A DNA stretch of 35,394 bases from Gammaproteobacteria bacterium (GCA_024229615.1 JAAESG010000217.1:1-35394), one strand, 5' to 3'; numbered from the stretch's first letter, positions 9,578-18,390 are shown. A program made the numbers and translations. Notes: generated by a model from the letters alone, not told the origin.

Positions 9578-9710
9578 GCGGTCTTGGGGGATATGTTCGC
9601 AAAAGTGTCGCGAGGCATGGATGCCGAGCGCCAAGCGATTCCATGGATGGACCAACCGGCGCTTGCCGCCGGTTGGGAGCGTCTTTTGAGAACATATCCC
9701 CCAAGACCGC
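9578..9710. repeat. Palindromic element F downstream of the purine operon
   Basis: About 133 bp with 28-bp near-perfect inverted arms: 9578-9605 (begins GCGGTCTTGGGGGATATGTT) and 9683-9710 (ends CATATCCCCCAAGACCGC). The interior contains a perfect 10-bp hairpin CCAACCGGCG/CGCCGGTTGG at 9652-9676. It lies 17 bp past the allA stop codon and may act as the transcript end or RNA-stability structure for the 15-kb operon, but has no classical U-tract. Confidence 0.7.
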
Positions 9711-9726
9711 GAAAGTATGTAATTGA

Positions 9727-10227
9727 TTACCCTATTAGCGAGGGGTTGAGGAGGCGCTGGTCGGCTTCGGGGATGAAGAAGTCGATACAGTTGTCGCCGG
9801 GACCGCTGCGATCGACACAGATGAAACGCATGGCTGCATAGGGTGTCAACAGAACGTGATGCCAGGTGCCCAGATGGTAGTTAATGCCCTGCTTGCCATT
9901 GGTGACAAATGCGCGCAGATTCTGCAGGTCGGGTTCGCTCCCCGCCACGCCTACGACCACGATAAAAGGGCTTGAGTCGAGCGGCAAAAAAGCCTGACTG
10001 CCTAACGGGTGATACTCCAGGTGATCGATCTTGCGTGGCATATCGAACTTGCGACTATCAACCAGGCTGATGATCGCACGCGCCTGCTCGCCCCCGAGCT
10101 CAATATCGGCAAGCGCATGATAGCGATCGGCCATGCCCTTGTTGATGGGAAACGAATCCTGGCCTTCAAATTCCACAACATCGCCAAAGGGCGAGAATTC
10201 GGCGCTGGTCAGCGGGCGTATTTCCAT
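9727..10227 (-). CDS. allA: Ureidoglycolate lyase
   Basis: Cleaves ureidoglycolate to glyoxylate and urea, the last carbon step of allantoin breakdown. The 166-residue cupin-like AllA protein shows PLTSAEFSPFGDVVEF at the N-terminus, EYHPLGSQAFLPL, VTNGKQGINYHLGTWHHVLL and ICVDRSGPGDNC, all matching the family. The frame continues upstream. I prefer ATG 10227 (MEIRPLT) because it aligns with the usual AllA N-terminus; ATG 10239, which overlaps the allantoicase stop by 8 nt, is an alternative. No strong Shine-Dalgarno is seen for either, so coupling to the upstream gene is likely. It is the last gene of the leftward purine operon. Confidence 0.93.
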   Translation of the reverse strand: MEIRPLTSAEFSPFGDVVEFEGQDSFPINKGMADRYHALADIELGGEQARAIISLVDSRKFDMPRKIDHLEYHPLGSQAFLPLDSSPFIVVVGVAGSEPDLQNLRAFVTNGKQGINYHLGTWHHVLLTPYAAMRFICVDRSGPGDNCIDFFIPEADQRLLNPSLIG

Positions 10228-10231
10228 AAAC

Positions 10232-11227
10232 TCAGCCATGGATCTTGCCGAGAATTCTGACCCGGCTGATACCGCCATCCGGAAACATATTGACACGAAT
10301 GTGACTGACGGGACCTATCGATTGCACCTCACCACTGAATTCGTGAACCTTGTCCATTTCCATTTTCTGCGGCGGCAGCAATTCCTGCCAGAACTGGCTC
10401 TGGGTAACGATCGAATCGGCGGTGCCGGCCCCGACCATGGCGGCCTGGATCGAGCATCGATCGGGATAATTGCCTTTGAAGAAAGCGGTATCGAGAATAA
10501 TTTGCTCGATGTCACCGACATGACCGAGTTCGATGATGCTCCAGTCATTGCCCGGCTCGCGGCGCCGACGGGTTTCCCAGCCATCGCCCATATTGATCCC
10601 CTTGCCGGGATTGAGCAGGTTTTCAACGGCACCGAAATGCGCGTCATTCCAGGCGATGGCACGAGCTCCCAACTCGACCGCTGCCAGGTTGTGAAGCGCC
10701 GACTTGTCCAACGCACTCGCATCGCTAACTACTTTGCCATGCACGCGCAGCCTCGCCACACCGCCGTCGGGATACAGGTTGAGACGAATGTGGGTAAAGC
10801 AGTTGCGATTATCGATCTCGAAATAATGATGGCTGTTTCCGTTCAAACTGGTCGACGCGATGAGTTCGCTCCAGTCACTGTTTTCATCCGGGACTGCTTC
10901 GCTGTAACAGGCCTCCAGCGAGGCCGCGGGCGGATAATTGCCGGTGAAGTGCGTGGTATCGATATCGATGCCCTTGATTTCGCCGGGGAGTCCAAGCTTG
11001 ACAATGGCGTGGTCGTAGCCGCCGTTGCGCCGCCGGCGCGTTTCCCAGCCATCCATCCACTTGCCGAAATCATCGAACTTGCCGTCGATGAATACCGGCG
11101 CCTCGGGCTTGAGCATGCGGCAGCATTCTGCAAAAGCGTCATCGCTGCAGGAGACGATTTCCGCGCCCAGCCGCGGCTGGGCGAGGTTAATCCACTGGTT
11201 GATAAAATCGGGAGTCGAGTCAGTCAT
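10232..11227 (-). CDS. alc: Allantoicase
   Basis: Hydrolyses allantoate to ureidoglycolate and urea. The 331-residue protein consists of two homologous jelly-roll repeats, as in the allantoicase family: DGWETRRRR occurs at about 59-67 and again at 215-223, each followed by (D/N)xxIxxLG and a GNYP segment. Each repeat ends with a PDGG motif (NLYPDGGVARLRV near 150, NMFPDGGISRVRI near 313). It starts 5 bp after the 8-oxoguanine deaminase stop and overlaps or abuts allA. An allantoicase rather than an allantoate amidohydrolase means both nitrogen pairs leave as urea, so the host needs urease or urea export. A long open frame on the opposite strand is only a shadow. Confidence 0.95.
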   Translation of the reverse strand: MTDSTPDFINQWINLAQPRLGAEIVSCSDDAFAECCRMLKPEAPVFIDGKFDDFGKWMDGWETRRRRNGGYDHAIVKLGLPGEIKGIDIDTTHFTGNYPPAASLEACYSEAVPDENSDWSELIASTSLNGNSHHYFEIDNRNCFTHIRLNLYPDGGVARLRVHGKVVSDASALDKSALHNLAAVELGARAIAWNDAHFGAVENLLNPGKGINMGDGWETRRRREPGNDWSIIELGHVGDIEQIILDTAFFKGNYPDRCSIQAAMVGAGTADSIVTQSQFWQELLPPQKMEMDKVHEFSGEVQSIGPVSHIRVNMFPDGGISRVRILGKIHG

Positions 11228-11232
11228 ATTTT

Positions 11233-12642
11233 CTACCTTGTTGTGGCGTCGGCGCCTTGCAGCAGCCGCTGTGCCTGTTGATTGTGTTGCCGCACGAGGG
11301 CTTTTAGATCGAGGTTTTTAATTTCACCGTTTTCCACCACCGGCCGGCCATTGATGATGGATAGCCAGGCGTCGCCCGGTGCGCAGGTCAGCAGTGCGGC
11401 GACAATATCGCCGCTGGCGCCTGCGTGTTTTATGCCATCGACCCGGTACGCCACGAGGTCCGCCGCCTTGCCCGGCTCGAGGCTGCCGATATCGTCGCGC
11501 CCGAGCACGGTGGCGCCACCCCGGGTGGCAAGCTCCAATGCTTCACGTGCGGTGAATCGATCTGCGCTGGATTCGAACCCGGGCCAACCGACGCGCTGTA
11601 GCAGCATCGCCTGCCGCGCCTCACCGAGCAGCTGGTTACCATCGTTACTCGCGGATCCATCGACGCCGAGGCCAACGCGAACCCCGGCATCACACATATC
11701 ACGTAGCGGCGCGATCCCGGAGGCCAGAATCATATTACTGCTCGGGCAATGGCAAACACCACTGCGAGTTTCGGCGAGAAAACCCACCTCATCGTTATTC
11801 GGATGCACCATGTGCGCAAACCAGACGTCGTCACCGGTCCAGCCCAGACTTTGCATGTATTCCAGCGGTCGCATGCCGAATTGCTCGATGCAGAAGCGAT
11901 CTTCATCGATGGTTTCGCAAAGATGCGTATGCAGCAGGACCCCGGGGTGACGGCGCGCGAGTTTGGCGGTGGCGCGCATCAGCTCCGGAGTCACGCTAAA
12001 CGGTGAACAGGGCGCCAGCCCGATGCGTAGCATCGAGTAAGGCTCGGGATCGTGAAATGACTCGATGACGCGCTCGCAGTCGCGCAGGATATCCGCTTCG
12101 TCTTCGCATACGTCATCCGGCGGCAACCCACCCTGGCTTTGCCCCAGACTCATACTGCCACGGGTCGGATGAAAGCGTACACCGAGCTCCGAAGCGGCGC
12201 GAATTTCATCGTCCAGTCGCGCACCGTTCGGGAACATGTAGAGATGATCGGCAACCGTGGTGGCGCCCGACAGCATCAATTCGGCGAGACCCAATTTCGC
12301 GCTGGTATAGACATCTTCACCATTCATGCGTCCCCAGATCGGATACAGGGTCTGCAGCCAGTCGAATAGCGCCTTGCCCTCGGCGGTGCCGATGCTGCGC
12401 GTTAGTGTCTGATACAGATGGTGATGGCAATTTACCAGCCCGGGAATGATGACGCAGCCGCTGGCGTCGATTTCCCGCGGCGAGCTGATATCGTTATCGG
12501 ACAGGTATTTTTCAATCTCGTTATTATCGCCGACGAACTCGACGATGTTGTCGCGAATAACGATGGACCCATTTTTTATTTCCCGTCGCCCGGCATCCAT
12601 GGTCACCAACACGTCGGCATTGTCGACCAGTAACAATGACAT
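11233..12642 (-). CDS. 8-Oxoguanine deaminase (amidohydrolase superfamily)
   Basis: Predicted to deaminate 8-oxoguanine to urate plus ammonia, feeding oxidised guanine into the urate pathway. The 469-residue TIM-barrel amidohydrolase has the metal HxH in PGLVNCHHHLYQTLTRS (His 73/His 75), LLHTHLCET for the third His and catalytic Glu (about 235-243), a later metal-site His in FAHMVHP, and GVDGSASND for the metal Asp (about 331). NCHHHLYQTLTRS and the LFDWLQTLYPIW segment resemble characterised bacterial 8-oxoguanine deaminases more than guanine deaminase or SAH/MTA deaminase. Placement directly behind guaD in a urate operon supports this. Start overlaps the guaD stop (TAATG). An isoxanthopterin or other aminohydrolase activity cannot be excluded. 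Confidence 0.82.
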   Translation of the reverse strand: MSLLLVDNADVLVTMDAGRREIKNGSIVIRDNIVEFVGDNNEIEKYLSDNDISSPREIDASGCVIIPGLVNCHHHLYQTLTRSIGTAEGKALFDWLQTLYPIWGRMNGEDVYTSAKLGLAELMLSGATTVADHLYMFPNGARLDDEIRAASELGVRFHPTRGSMSLGQSQGGLPPDDVCEDEADILRDCERVIESFHDPEPYSMLRIGLAPCSPFSVTPELMRATAKLARRHPGVLLHTHLCETIDEDRFCIEQFGMRPLEYMQSLGWTGDDVWFAHMVHPNNDEVGFLAETRSGVCHCPSSNMILASGIAPLRDMCDAGVRVGLGVDGSASNDGNQLLGEARQAMLLQRVGWPGFESSADRFTAREALELATRGGATVLGRDDIGSLEPGKAADLVAYRVDGIKHAGASGDIVAALLTCAPGDAWLSIINGRPVVENGEIKNLDLKALVRQHNQQAQRLLQGADATTR

Positions 12643-13973
12643 TATTGCCCCCTCGAATACTGGCGCTTACCCATGACGTGGGTTGCCTGCACACAACGGT
12701 CGTCGCCTAGCATCATCAACGCGAACAGGCGCTCTTCCAGCGTCGACGCGTTTTCCATGCGGCATTGCATCAGATCGCTGGCGGACAGATCCAGTACCAC
12801 AAAATCGGCTTCCTTGCCAACCGCGAAATTACCGATACGATGGTCGAGGTAAAGCGACTCAGCCGCTCCCAGAGTCGCCAGGTAAAAAGCCTTCAGCGGG
12901 GTCAACCGCTGACCGGCGAGCTGGCAAACCTTGTAGGCTTCGTTCAGTGTCTGCAGCAAGCTGAAACTGGTACCGGCACCGACGTCGGTAGCGATACCGA
13001 CGCGGATATCCTGCGCGCGCGCATCGTCGAGGCTGAACAAACCGCTGCCGAGGAACAGGTTGGAAGTCGGGCAGAAAGCGATCGCAGTGCCGCTTGCCGC
13101 CATGCGTTCACGGTCGGCTTGATCGAGATGGATACAGTGACCATAGATCGAACGCGGACCGAGTAGACCGAAACTATCATATACATCCAGGTAGCTGCGG
13201 CTGTCGGGAAACAATTCGGCCACCCAGTCGACCTCGGCACGGTTTTCGGCCACGTGCGACTGCAGATAGAGGTCGGGATGCTCGTTTAACAATTCCCCGC
13301 ATACCTCGAGCTGGGCCGGACTCGAGCAGGGTGCGAAACGCGGAGTAACCGCGTAGTGGCCGCGCCCGTTCAAGTGCCAGCGCCGTATGAGTTCGGAACA
13401 GTCGCGGTAACTCGATTCAGCGGTATCGCGCAGGCTCTCGGGCGCATTGCGGTCCATCATAACCTTGCCCGCAACCAGGCACAGATTCCGGCTTTGCGCC
13501 TGTTCGAAGATTGCATCCACCGACTCAGAATGCACGGTGGCGAATACCGCACTGGTAGTGGTGCCATTGCGTAACATCTGATCGCAGAAAAAGGCGGCAA
13601 TTTTATCGGCGTGCTCACGATCGGCGAACTTCTCTTCGGTGGGAAAAGTGTATTGTTCCAACCAGTCGAGCAATTGCAGGCCGTAGCTGGCAATCATTTC
13701 GCTCTGTGGATAATGGGTATGGGTATCGATAAAGCCGGGCATCACCAGACGCCCGGAATAATCGTATAAAGCCGAACCATCGGGTAGCATGTCGATCCAC
13801 TCGGCGGCGTCGACCAGCATTTGCACGCGGCCCTGTTTCAGGATCATCAGTCCGTCGTCGAAGTATTCGCAGGCATCACTGAAATGGTCGGGATCGGCGA
13901 CAAAATGCAAAAAACTCGCGCGAATGGCTGTATCGCACGAGTCTTGATCCAGCGCGGAAGGCACTACTGTCAT
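12642..13973 (-). CDS. guaD: Guanine deaminase
   Basis: Converts guanine to xanthine plus ammonia, delivering guanine to xanthine dehydrogenase. The 443-residue zinc amidohydrolase shows PGFIDTHTHYPQSEMI with the metal pair His 85/His 87, YAVTPRFAPCSSPAQL, LQSHVAENRAEVDWV with the third metal His and catalytic Glu, YGHCIHLD, and the metal Asp in GIATDVGAGTSFS. These are standard GuaD signatures and the length is normal. The stop overlaps the downstream deaminase start, and the gene begins only 6 bp after the puuD stop, so it is within one operon. Confidence 0.95.
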   Translation of the reverse strand: MTVVPSALDQDSCDTAIRASFLHFVADPDHFSDACEYFDDGLMILKQGRVQMLVDAAEWIDMLPDGSALYDYSGRLVMPGFIDTHTHYPQSEMIASYGLQLLDWLEQYTFPTEEKFADREHADKIAAFFCDQMLRNGTTTSAVFATVHSESVDAIFEQAQSRNLCLVAGKVMMDRNAPESLRDTAESSYRDCSELIRRWHLNGRGHYAVTPRFAPCSSPAQLEVCGELLNEHPDLYLQSHVAENRAEVDWVAELFPDSRSYLDVYDSFGLLGPRSIYGHCIHLDQADRERMAASGTAIAFCPTSNLFLGSGLFSLDDARAQDIRVGIATDVGAGTSFSLLQTLNEAYKVCQLAGQRLTPLKAFYLATLGAAESLYLDHRIGNFAVGKEADFVVLDLSASDLMQCRMENASTLEERLFALMMLGDDRCVQATHVMGKRQYSRGQ

Positions 13974-13979
13974 GACATC

Positions 13980-15167
13980 CTATTTTTTCGGCAGCTGTGC
14001 GTACCAGCTGGCGACAATAGCACGTTCCTGATCGGTCATTCCGGTCAGGTTACCGATCGGCATGTATTTGGTTTGCACGGTAAACGCGATCCGTTCCGCA
14101 TTGATCAGAATTTGCTCGGGTGTTTCCAGCACCAGCCCCAGCGGTGGCTCGACAAAGCCGGGCTGTACCGGTTTGCTGGCATGACAGGCGACGCAACGGC
14201 CGTTGATTACATCGGATATCTGCGCCTCACTGATTTGTTCTCCGCCGCTATCGACCGCTTTCGGGCTCAGGTACCAAACCATCGACAGTAGCAGGATTAT
14301 CGCGATTGCCGGCAGCGCCGGGCTTGCTTTGTGACTGTGGCGCATTACGAAAAACTGACGGATCAAAACCCCGGCTAGCATGATGAAAAGCAGTACCAGC
14401 CAGCCATGCCCGTGACTATAAGTCATCGGGTAATGATTGCTGATCATGATGAAAAGCACCGGCAGCGTAAAATAAGTGTTGTGCACCGAGCGCTGCTTGC
14501 CGATGATGCCGGGTTCGGGGCTCGGATCCTCACCCGCACGGATTTCCGCGATCATTCGCTTTTGTCCCGGAATGATATGAAAGAAAACATTGGCAGCCAT
14601 GATGGTGCCCATCATCGCGCCGACATGCAGGTAGGCGCCGCGGGCGCTGAACACCTGGAACAAAGCCCAGGCAGATATCGAAACCAGTACCAGTACAATC
14701 GCCGCCAGCAGCGAATCCTTGCCGCGCAACGATTTGCACAGCAGGTCGTAGATAACCCAGCCAAACGCAAGAACGCCGAGACTGATCGCGATCGCAGCAG
14801 TAGGCGACAATGACATGACCTGGCTATCGATCAGGTAGGTTTTGGCCCCGATCCAGTAAACGATGACCAGCAATCCCATGCCGGACATCCACGTGGTATA
14901 GGCCTCCCATTTCGACCAGTGCAGGTCTTCGGCCAATGGTTCGCCGACCGGTCCGATCAGGTATTTCTGGCTGTTGTAAACCCCACCGCCGTGCACCGCC
15001 CAGAGTTCGCCGCCGACACCGCGGTCGATGTCGGCCTGCCTGGCCGGCTTTTTCAGTGAACTGTCGAGCATGACGAAATAAAACGACGAGCCGATCCAGG
15101 CAACGCCGGCAATAAAATGCAGCCATCGCACCAGCAGATTAACCCAGTCTAAGAGATATGCTTCCAT
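13980..15167 (-). CDS. puuD: Membrane urate hydroxylase with C-terminal cytochrome c domain
   Basis: Oxidises urate to 5-hydroxyisourate at the membrane, in place of a soluble uricase. The N-terminal part carries about eight hydrophobic segments with family motifs: LVRWLHFIAGVAWIGSSFYF, ELWAVHGGGVY, KWEAYTTWMSG and HVGAMMGTIMAANVFFHIIP. Conserved His residues lie in these segments. The C-terminal domain has one c-type haem site CVACH (about 315-319 from this start) and a likely axial Met in KYMPIGN. Electrons would therefore pass to the respiratory chain. The ATG at 15167 (MEAYLLDWVNLL) is preferred; the in-frame ATG at 15197 lies inside a strong hairpin and adds non-family residues. Confidence 0.93.
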   Translation of the reverse strand: MEAYLLDWVNLLVRWLHFIAGVAWIGSSFYFVMLDSSLKKPARQADIDRGVGGELWAVHGGGVYNSQKYLIGPVGEPLAEDLHWSKWEAYTTWMSGMGLLVIVYWIGAKTYLIDSQVMSLSPTAAIAISLGVLAFGWVIYDLLCKSLRGKDSLLAAIVLVLVSISAWALFQVFSARGAYLHVGAMMGTIMAANVFFHIIPGQKRMIAEIRAGEDPSPEPGIIGKQRSVHNTYFTLPVLFIMISNHYPMTYSHGHGWLVLLFIMLAGVLIRQFFVMRHSHKASPALPAIAIILLLSMVWYLSPKAVDSGGEQISEAQISDVINGRCVACHASKPVQPGFVEPPLGLVLETPEQILINAERIAFTVQTKYMPIGNLTGMTDQERAIVASWYAQLPKK

Positions 15168-15186
15168 AAGATAAAACTTACAATAC

Positions 15187-15216
15187 GGGGTAGCCATGCA
15201 CCTGCATGGCCACCCC
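15187..15216 (-). repeat. Intercistronic hairpin between the BMP binding-protein gene and puuD
   Basis: GGGGTAGCCATGCA pairs with TGCATGGCCACCCC (one A-C mismatch), giving about a 14-bp stem with a minimal loop. It fills most of the 57-bp gap in the operon and has no U-tract. It could protect the upstream binding-protein mRNA from 3' decay and set lower expression of puuD. Confidence 0.6.
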
Positions 15217-15224
15217 TGTCAGGT

Positions 15225-16292
15225 TTAATTGGGAACTTTACTGACCACGCCCTGCAGGTAATAATTCATCGAATTGAGCTGGTCATCGGTCATATTCTGG
15301 CCGGCCGGAACGATAGTTTTCCCAGCCTGATCGATTACCGGGCCCGCAAACGGGTGCAGCGTACCCGCGGTCATCTGTTTTTCCATATCTCGGATGCGGC
15401 CCTGTAGACCGGCCGGGATCGCCTTGTTCAAAGGCGCCAGCGCGACCATGCCTTCCTTGTATCCCCCCCAGAGGCTGGCTGGCTTCCAGGTGCCGGCCTG
15501 GACTTCCTTGACGGTCTTGACGTAGTAATCACCCCACAGGTGAGTGGTCGCGGTCAGATGCGCCGTGGGACCATACTTGGCCATATCCGAGTGATAGCCG
15601 AAGGCATACTTGCCTTGATCCTCGGCGGCCTGGACCACCGCGGTCGAATCGGTATGGTGAGTGATCACGTCGGCTTCCTGCGACAACAGGGTCAGGGCTG
15701 CCTGGCGCTCCTTACCCGGGTCGAACCAGGAATTCACCCAGATGACGCGCAGTTCGGCTTTCGGATTGACGCTGCGCGCGCCCTGGATAAAGGCGTTGAT
15801 ACCCTGCATGACCTCGGGAATCGGGAAAGCCGCGACATATCCGAGCACGTTGGATTGGGTCATTTCGCCCGCGATCACGCCGGTCAGGTAACGGCCTTCG
15901 TAAAAACGCGCGTTAACCAGGCCCATATTTTTGCCCATCTTGTAGCCAGTGGCGTGCACGAACGCGGTCTTACGAAAAGTCTTGGATACCTTGAGTGCAT
16001 AGTTCATGAAACCGAAGCTGGTGGCGAAGATAACCTTGTCGCCGCGCTTTGCCATTTCACGAATGACGCGTTCGGCATCGGGACCCTCGGCCACGTTTTC
16101 GACGAAACTGGTCGTTACGCCGGTTTCTTTTTCCAACTGTAATCTTCCCAGATCGTGCTGGTAGGTCCAGCCGGCGTCTCCTATCGGGCTTACGTAGACG
16201 AAGCCGACATTGTCGGCCGCCATACCGGTACCGGTCATCGCGCCGAGCAGCGCGACGAGCGCCAGTTTATTAATTATCTTTGTTAGTGTCAT
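15225..16292 (-). CDS. BMP-family (PnrA-like) purine/nucleoside substrate-binding protein
   Basis: Periplasmic binding protein of the ABC importer encoded by the next genes. The 355-residue product begins with a signal peptide (KIINKLALVALLGAMTGTGM, cleavage predicted near residue 25 after an A-x-A type site) and continues with the Bmp fold: VGFVYVSPIGDAGWTYQHD, ERVIREMAKRGDKVIFATSFG, YLTGVIAGEMTQSN, GKERQAALTLLSQEADVITHHTDS, and KYAFGYHSDM. No lipobox Cys is visible, so it is probably soluble. BMP proteins bind purine nucleosides or bases. Sitting between xdh and puuD suggests urate, xanthine, hypoxanthine or allantoin as ligand (inference). The 95-bp gap to the upstream permease carries a small GGGTT/AACCC hairpin. 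Confidence 0.9.
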   Translation of the reverse strand: MTLTKIINKLALVALLGAMTGTGMAADNVGFVYVSPIGDAGWTYQHDLGRLQLEKETGVTTSFVENVAEGPDAERVIREMAKRGDKVIFATSFGFMNYALKVSKTFRKTAFVHATGYKMGKNMGLVNARFYEGRYLTGVIAGEMTQSNVLGYVAAFPIPEVMQGINAFIQGARSVNPKAELRVIWVNSWFDPGKERQAALTLLSQEADVITHHTDSTAVVQAAEDQGKYAFGYHSDMAKYGPTAHLTATTHLWGDYYVKTVKEVQAGTWKPASLWGGYKEGMVALAPLNKAIPAGLQGRIRDMEKQMTAGTLHPFAGPVIDQAGKTIVPAGQNMTDDQLNSMNYYLQGVVSKVPN

Positions 16293-16387
16293 ATCTAAAT
16301 CCTCCCGGATTTTTCGTCTAGATGAATGTTTACGGGTTTTGCAACCCTGGTTTATATCCTTTCATTGATTAACCTATGCTTAAAGCA

Positions 16388-17320
16388 TCAGGCATCGGGC
16401 CGATAGGGCTGGCCCAGCGATACCGGTGCATTCAGGCGTACCGTGTTCTGGTCGCGCGATATGATCACCAGCACGATGATGGTCGCGAGGTAAGGCAGCG
16501 CCGACAGAAATTGCGACGGAATATTGATTTCGAGCCCCGAGCCCTGCACGAACAATTGTGCCACCATGACACCGCCAAACAGGTAGGCGCCTACGATGAC
16601 CCGAAACGGTCGCCAGGTCGCAAATACCACCAGCGCAATCGCAATCCAGCCTCGCCCGGCGACCATGCCCTCGACCCATAGCGGCGTGTAAAACAACGAC
16701 AGAAAGGCACCGCCGATGCCCGCCATGGCACCGCCGAAGATTGTCGCCATGTAGCGGATACGAATCACCGGATAGCCGATTGAGTGCGCCGAGGAGGGCG
16801 ACTCGCCAACCGCGCGCAACACCAGGCCGGGACGGCTGCGATACAGAAACCAGAAGATGGCGCCAAACAGCGCCCAGGAAAAATAGACCAGTATCTGCTG
16901 ATTAAACAGAGGATCACCGATTATCGGGATATCCGCAAGTAGAGGAATACGGACTGTGCCTACCGTGGGCAGAATTTCGGCCTCGTAGGGCTTGCCGATG
17001 AATGCCGACAGGCCGACGCCGAGGATCGACAGCGCCAGTCCGGTGGCGACCTGGTTACCCATCAGGGTCAACACCACGACGGCAAACAGGTAAGACATCA
17101 GTGCGCCCGCGGCCATACCGCCCAACACGCCGAGCCAGACACTACCCGTCTCAAAGGTTATCGCGAAGCCGGCAATGGCGCCCATCGACATCATGCCTTC
17201 GGCGCCCAGGTTCAACACCCCGGATTTTTCGGCGATCAGTTGGCCCAGCGCAACGATGATTAGCGGCGTACCGGCGACAATGGTCGCAAACAGTATCGAG
17301 CTTAAAATTGAACTTTCCAT
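16388..17320 (-). CDS. ABC importer permease, BmpC/YufQ type
   Basis: Inner-membrane permease of the BMP-type purine importer; 310 residues with roughly eight or more hydrophobic helices and the branched-chain-type permease fold. It matches the second permease of nucleoside importers: ATIVAGTPLIIVALGQLIAE, SGVLNLGAEGMMSMGAI, LRAVGESPSSAHSIGYPV (cytoplasmic coupling loop), and GGAMAGIGGAFLSLFY. The start overlaps the stop of the other permease (TGATG). The ATG at 17320 begins MESSILSSILFATIVAG, the expected N-terminus. Confidence 0.92.
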   Translation of the reverse strand: MESSILSSILFATIVAGTPLIIVALGQLIAEKSGVLNLGAEGMMSMGAIAGFAITFETGSVWLGVLGGMAAGALMSYLFAVVVLTLMGNQVATGLALSILGVGLSAFIGKPYEAEILPTVGTVRIPLLADIPIIGDPLFNQQILVYFSWALFGAIFWFLYRSRPGLVLRAVGESPSSAHSIGYPVIRIRYMATIFGGAMAGIGGAFLSLFYTPLWVEGMVAGRGWIAIALVVFATWRPFRVIVGAYLFGGVMVAQLFVQGSGLEINIPSQFLSALPYLATIIVLVIISRDQNTVRLNAPVSLGQPYRPDA

Positions 17321-18390
17321 CAGACCGCCACCTCCTTCTTCCAGCGCAGGCGATAATTGATAAATACGTCCGAGCCGAGCAGGAACAGCAGCAACATGCC
17401 CTGGAAAACATTGGATATTGACGACGGCAGGTTCATGTATTGCTGCGCCTGCTCGCCGCCGAGGTAAAGCAGCGCCATCAACAGGCTGGCGAAAAATATT
17501 CCCACCGGATTAAGCCGCGCGACAAAGGCGACGATGATCGCGGCGAATCCGTAGTTATTGGATACGTGCTCGGTAATCTGCCCCATCGGGCCCGAAACTT
17601 CGGCCATGCCGGCCAGTCCCGCCATCGCACCGCCGCTGAGCATGCCGATCCAGATCATGCGCCTGGCGGAAAATCCGGCGTAACGCGCCGCATTCTTGGC
17701 GTATCCCGCTACCTGCATCTGGAACCCGGCGAAACTGCGAAACATGAAAACGTAACCGACTATCAATGCCCCGAGGGCAAGTACGAAGGCCAGGTTGAGC
17801 CGGGTATCCTCGGTCAACAACGGCAACAGGGCCGAGTCCTCGAACATCGCAGATTGCGGAAAATTGAAGCCGTCCGGGTCCATCATCGGGCCATGCACCA
17901 GCCAGGACACCAAGAATTGCGCCACGTATACCAACATCAGCGACACCAGAATTTCATTGGTATTGAAGCGGGTTTTCAGAAAGGCCGGTATTGCCGCCCA
18001 CAGCATGCCGCCGATGCAACCGGCGATGACCATCAGGATCAACACGTGCGCGCCCTCACTTTCCTGGAAATACAGCGCGACCGCGCTCGCGGCGATACCA
18101 CCGACGATCAGCTGCCCCTCGGCGCCGATGTTCCAGACATTGGCGCGAAAACCGACCGCGAGACCGACGGCAACCAGCATTAACGGGGTCGCCTTGAGTA
18201 ACAGTTCGGATACCCCGTACAGGTCGCTGAGCGGATAGATGAAAAATACCTTGAATCCCTCGATCGGATTTTTGCCGAGAAAAGCAAACAGCAACAGACC
18301 ACCAATCAGCATCAGTACGATCGCGATCGCAGGCGATGCGTAGGACATCAAATGCGAGGCTTCGGGACGTCGTTCCAGTCTAATCCACAT
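17320..18390 (-). CDS. ABC importer permease, BmpB/YufP type
   Basis: First permease of the BMP-type importer, 356 residues with about ten hydrophobic segments. Motifs: GFRANVWNIGAEGQLIVGGI, FNTNEILVSLMLVYVAQFLV, VAGYAKNAARYAGFSARRM (coupling loop) and GGAMAGLAGMAEV. Family members usually start with a short basic stretch (RLE-RPEAS) before the first helix, as here, which supports the start at 18390 over Met 15. That start codon and its ribosome-binding site AAGGAGGTGAGAA-ATG lie inside the left terminal repeat of MITE-like element A, so the element furnishes the translation start. Residues 2-3 (Trp-Ile) are element-encoded. Confidence 0.92.
   Translation of the reverse strand: MWIRLERRPEASHLMSYASPAIAIVLMLIGGLLLFAFLGKNPIEGFKVFFIYPLSDLYGVSELLLKATPLMLVAVGLAVGFRANVWNIGAEGQLIVGGIAASAVALYFQESEGAHVLILMVIAGCIGGMLWAAIPAFLKTRFNTNEILVSLMLVYVAQFLVSWLVHGPMMDPDGFNFPQSAMFEDSALLPLLTEDTRLNLAFVLALGALIVGYVFMFRSFAGFQMQVAGYAKNAARYAGFSARRMIWIGMLSGGAMAGLAGMAEVSGPMGQITEHVSNNYGFAAIIVAFVARLNPVGIFFASLLMALLYLGGEQAQQYMNLPSSISNVFQGMLLLFLLGSDVFINYRLRWKKEVAV

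Larger units (their letters stand above)
9186..9726. other. Non-coding gap holding two palindromic elements
   Basis: This 541-bp gap lies between the phosphoribosyltransferase start and the end of the purine-catabolism operon. It contains palindromic elements E (9282-9479) and F (9578-9710), listed separately. The 100 bp next to the phosphoribosyltransferase must hold its promoter: read leftward a TTGACG hexamer is visible near 9254, without a convincing -10. No gene was recognised here; short open frames are shadows of the palindromes. Confidence 0.55.

Noticed and set aside
10133-11281. A 382-codon open frame on the plus strand
   Set aside because: It lies antisense to allantoicase and part of allA, which have clear family motifs; its translation shows no recognisable domain.
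11282-11950. A 222-codon open frame on the plus strand
   Set aside because: Antisense shadow of the 8-oxoguanine deaminase gene, Ser/Arg/Pro-rich with no domain features.
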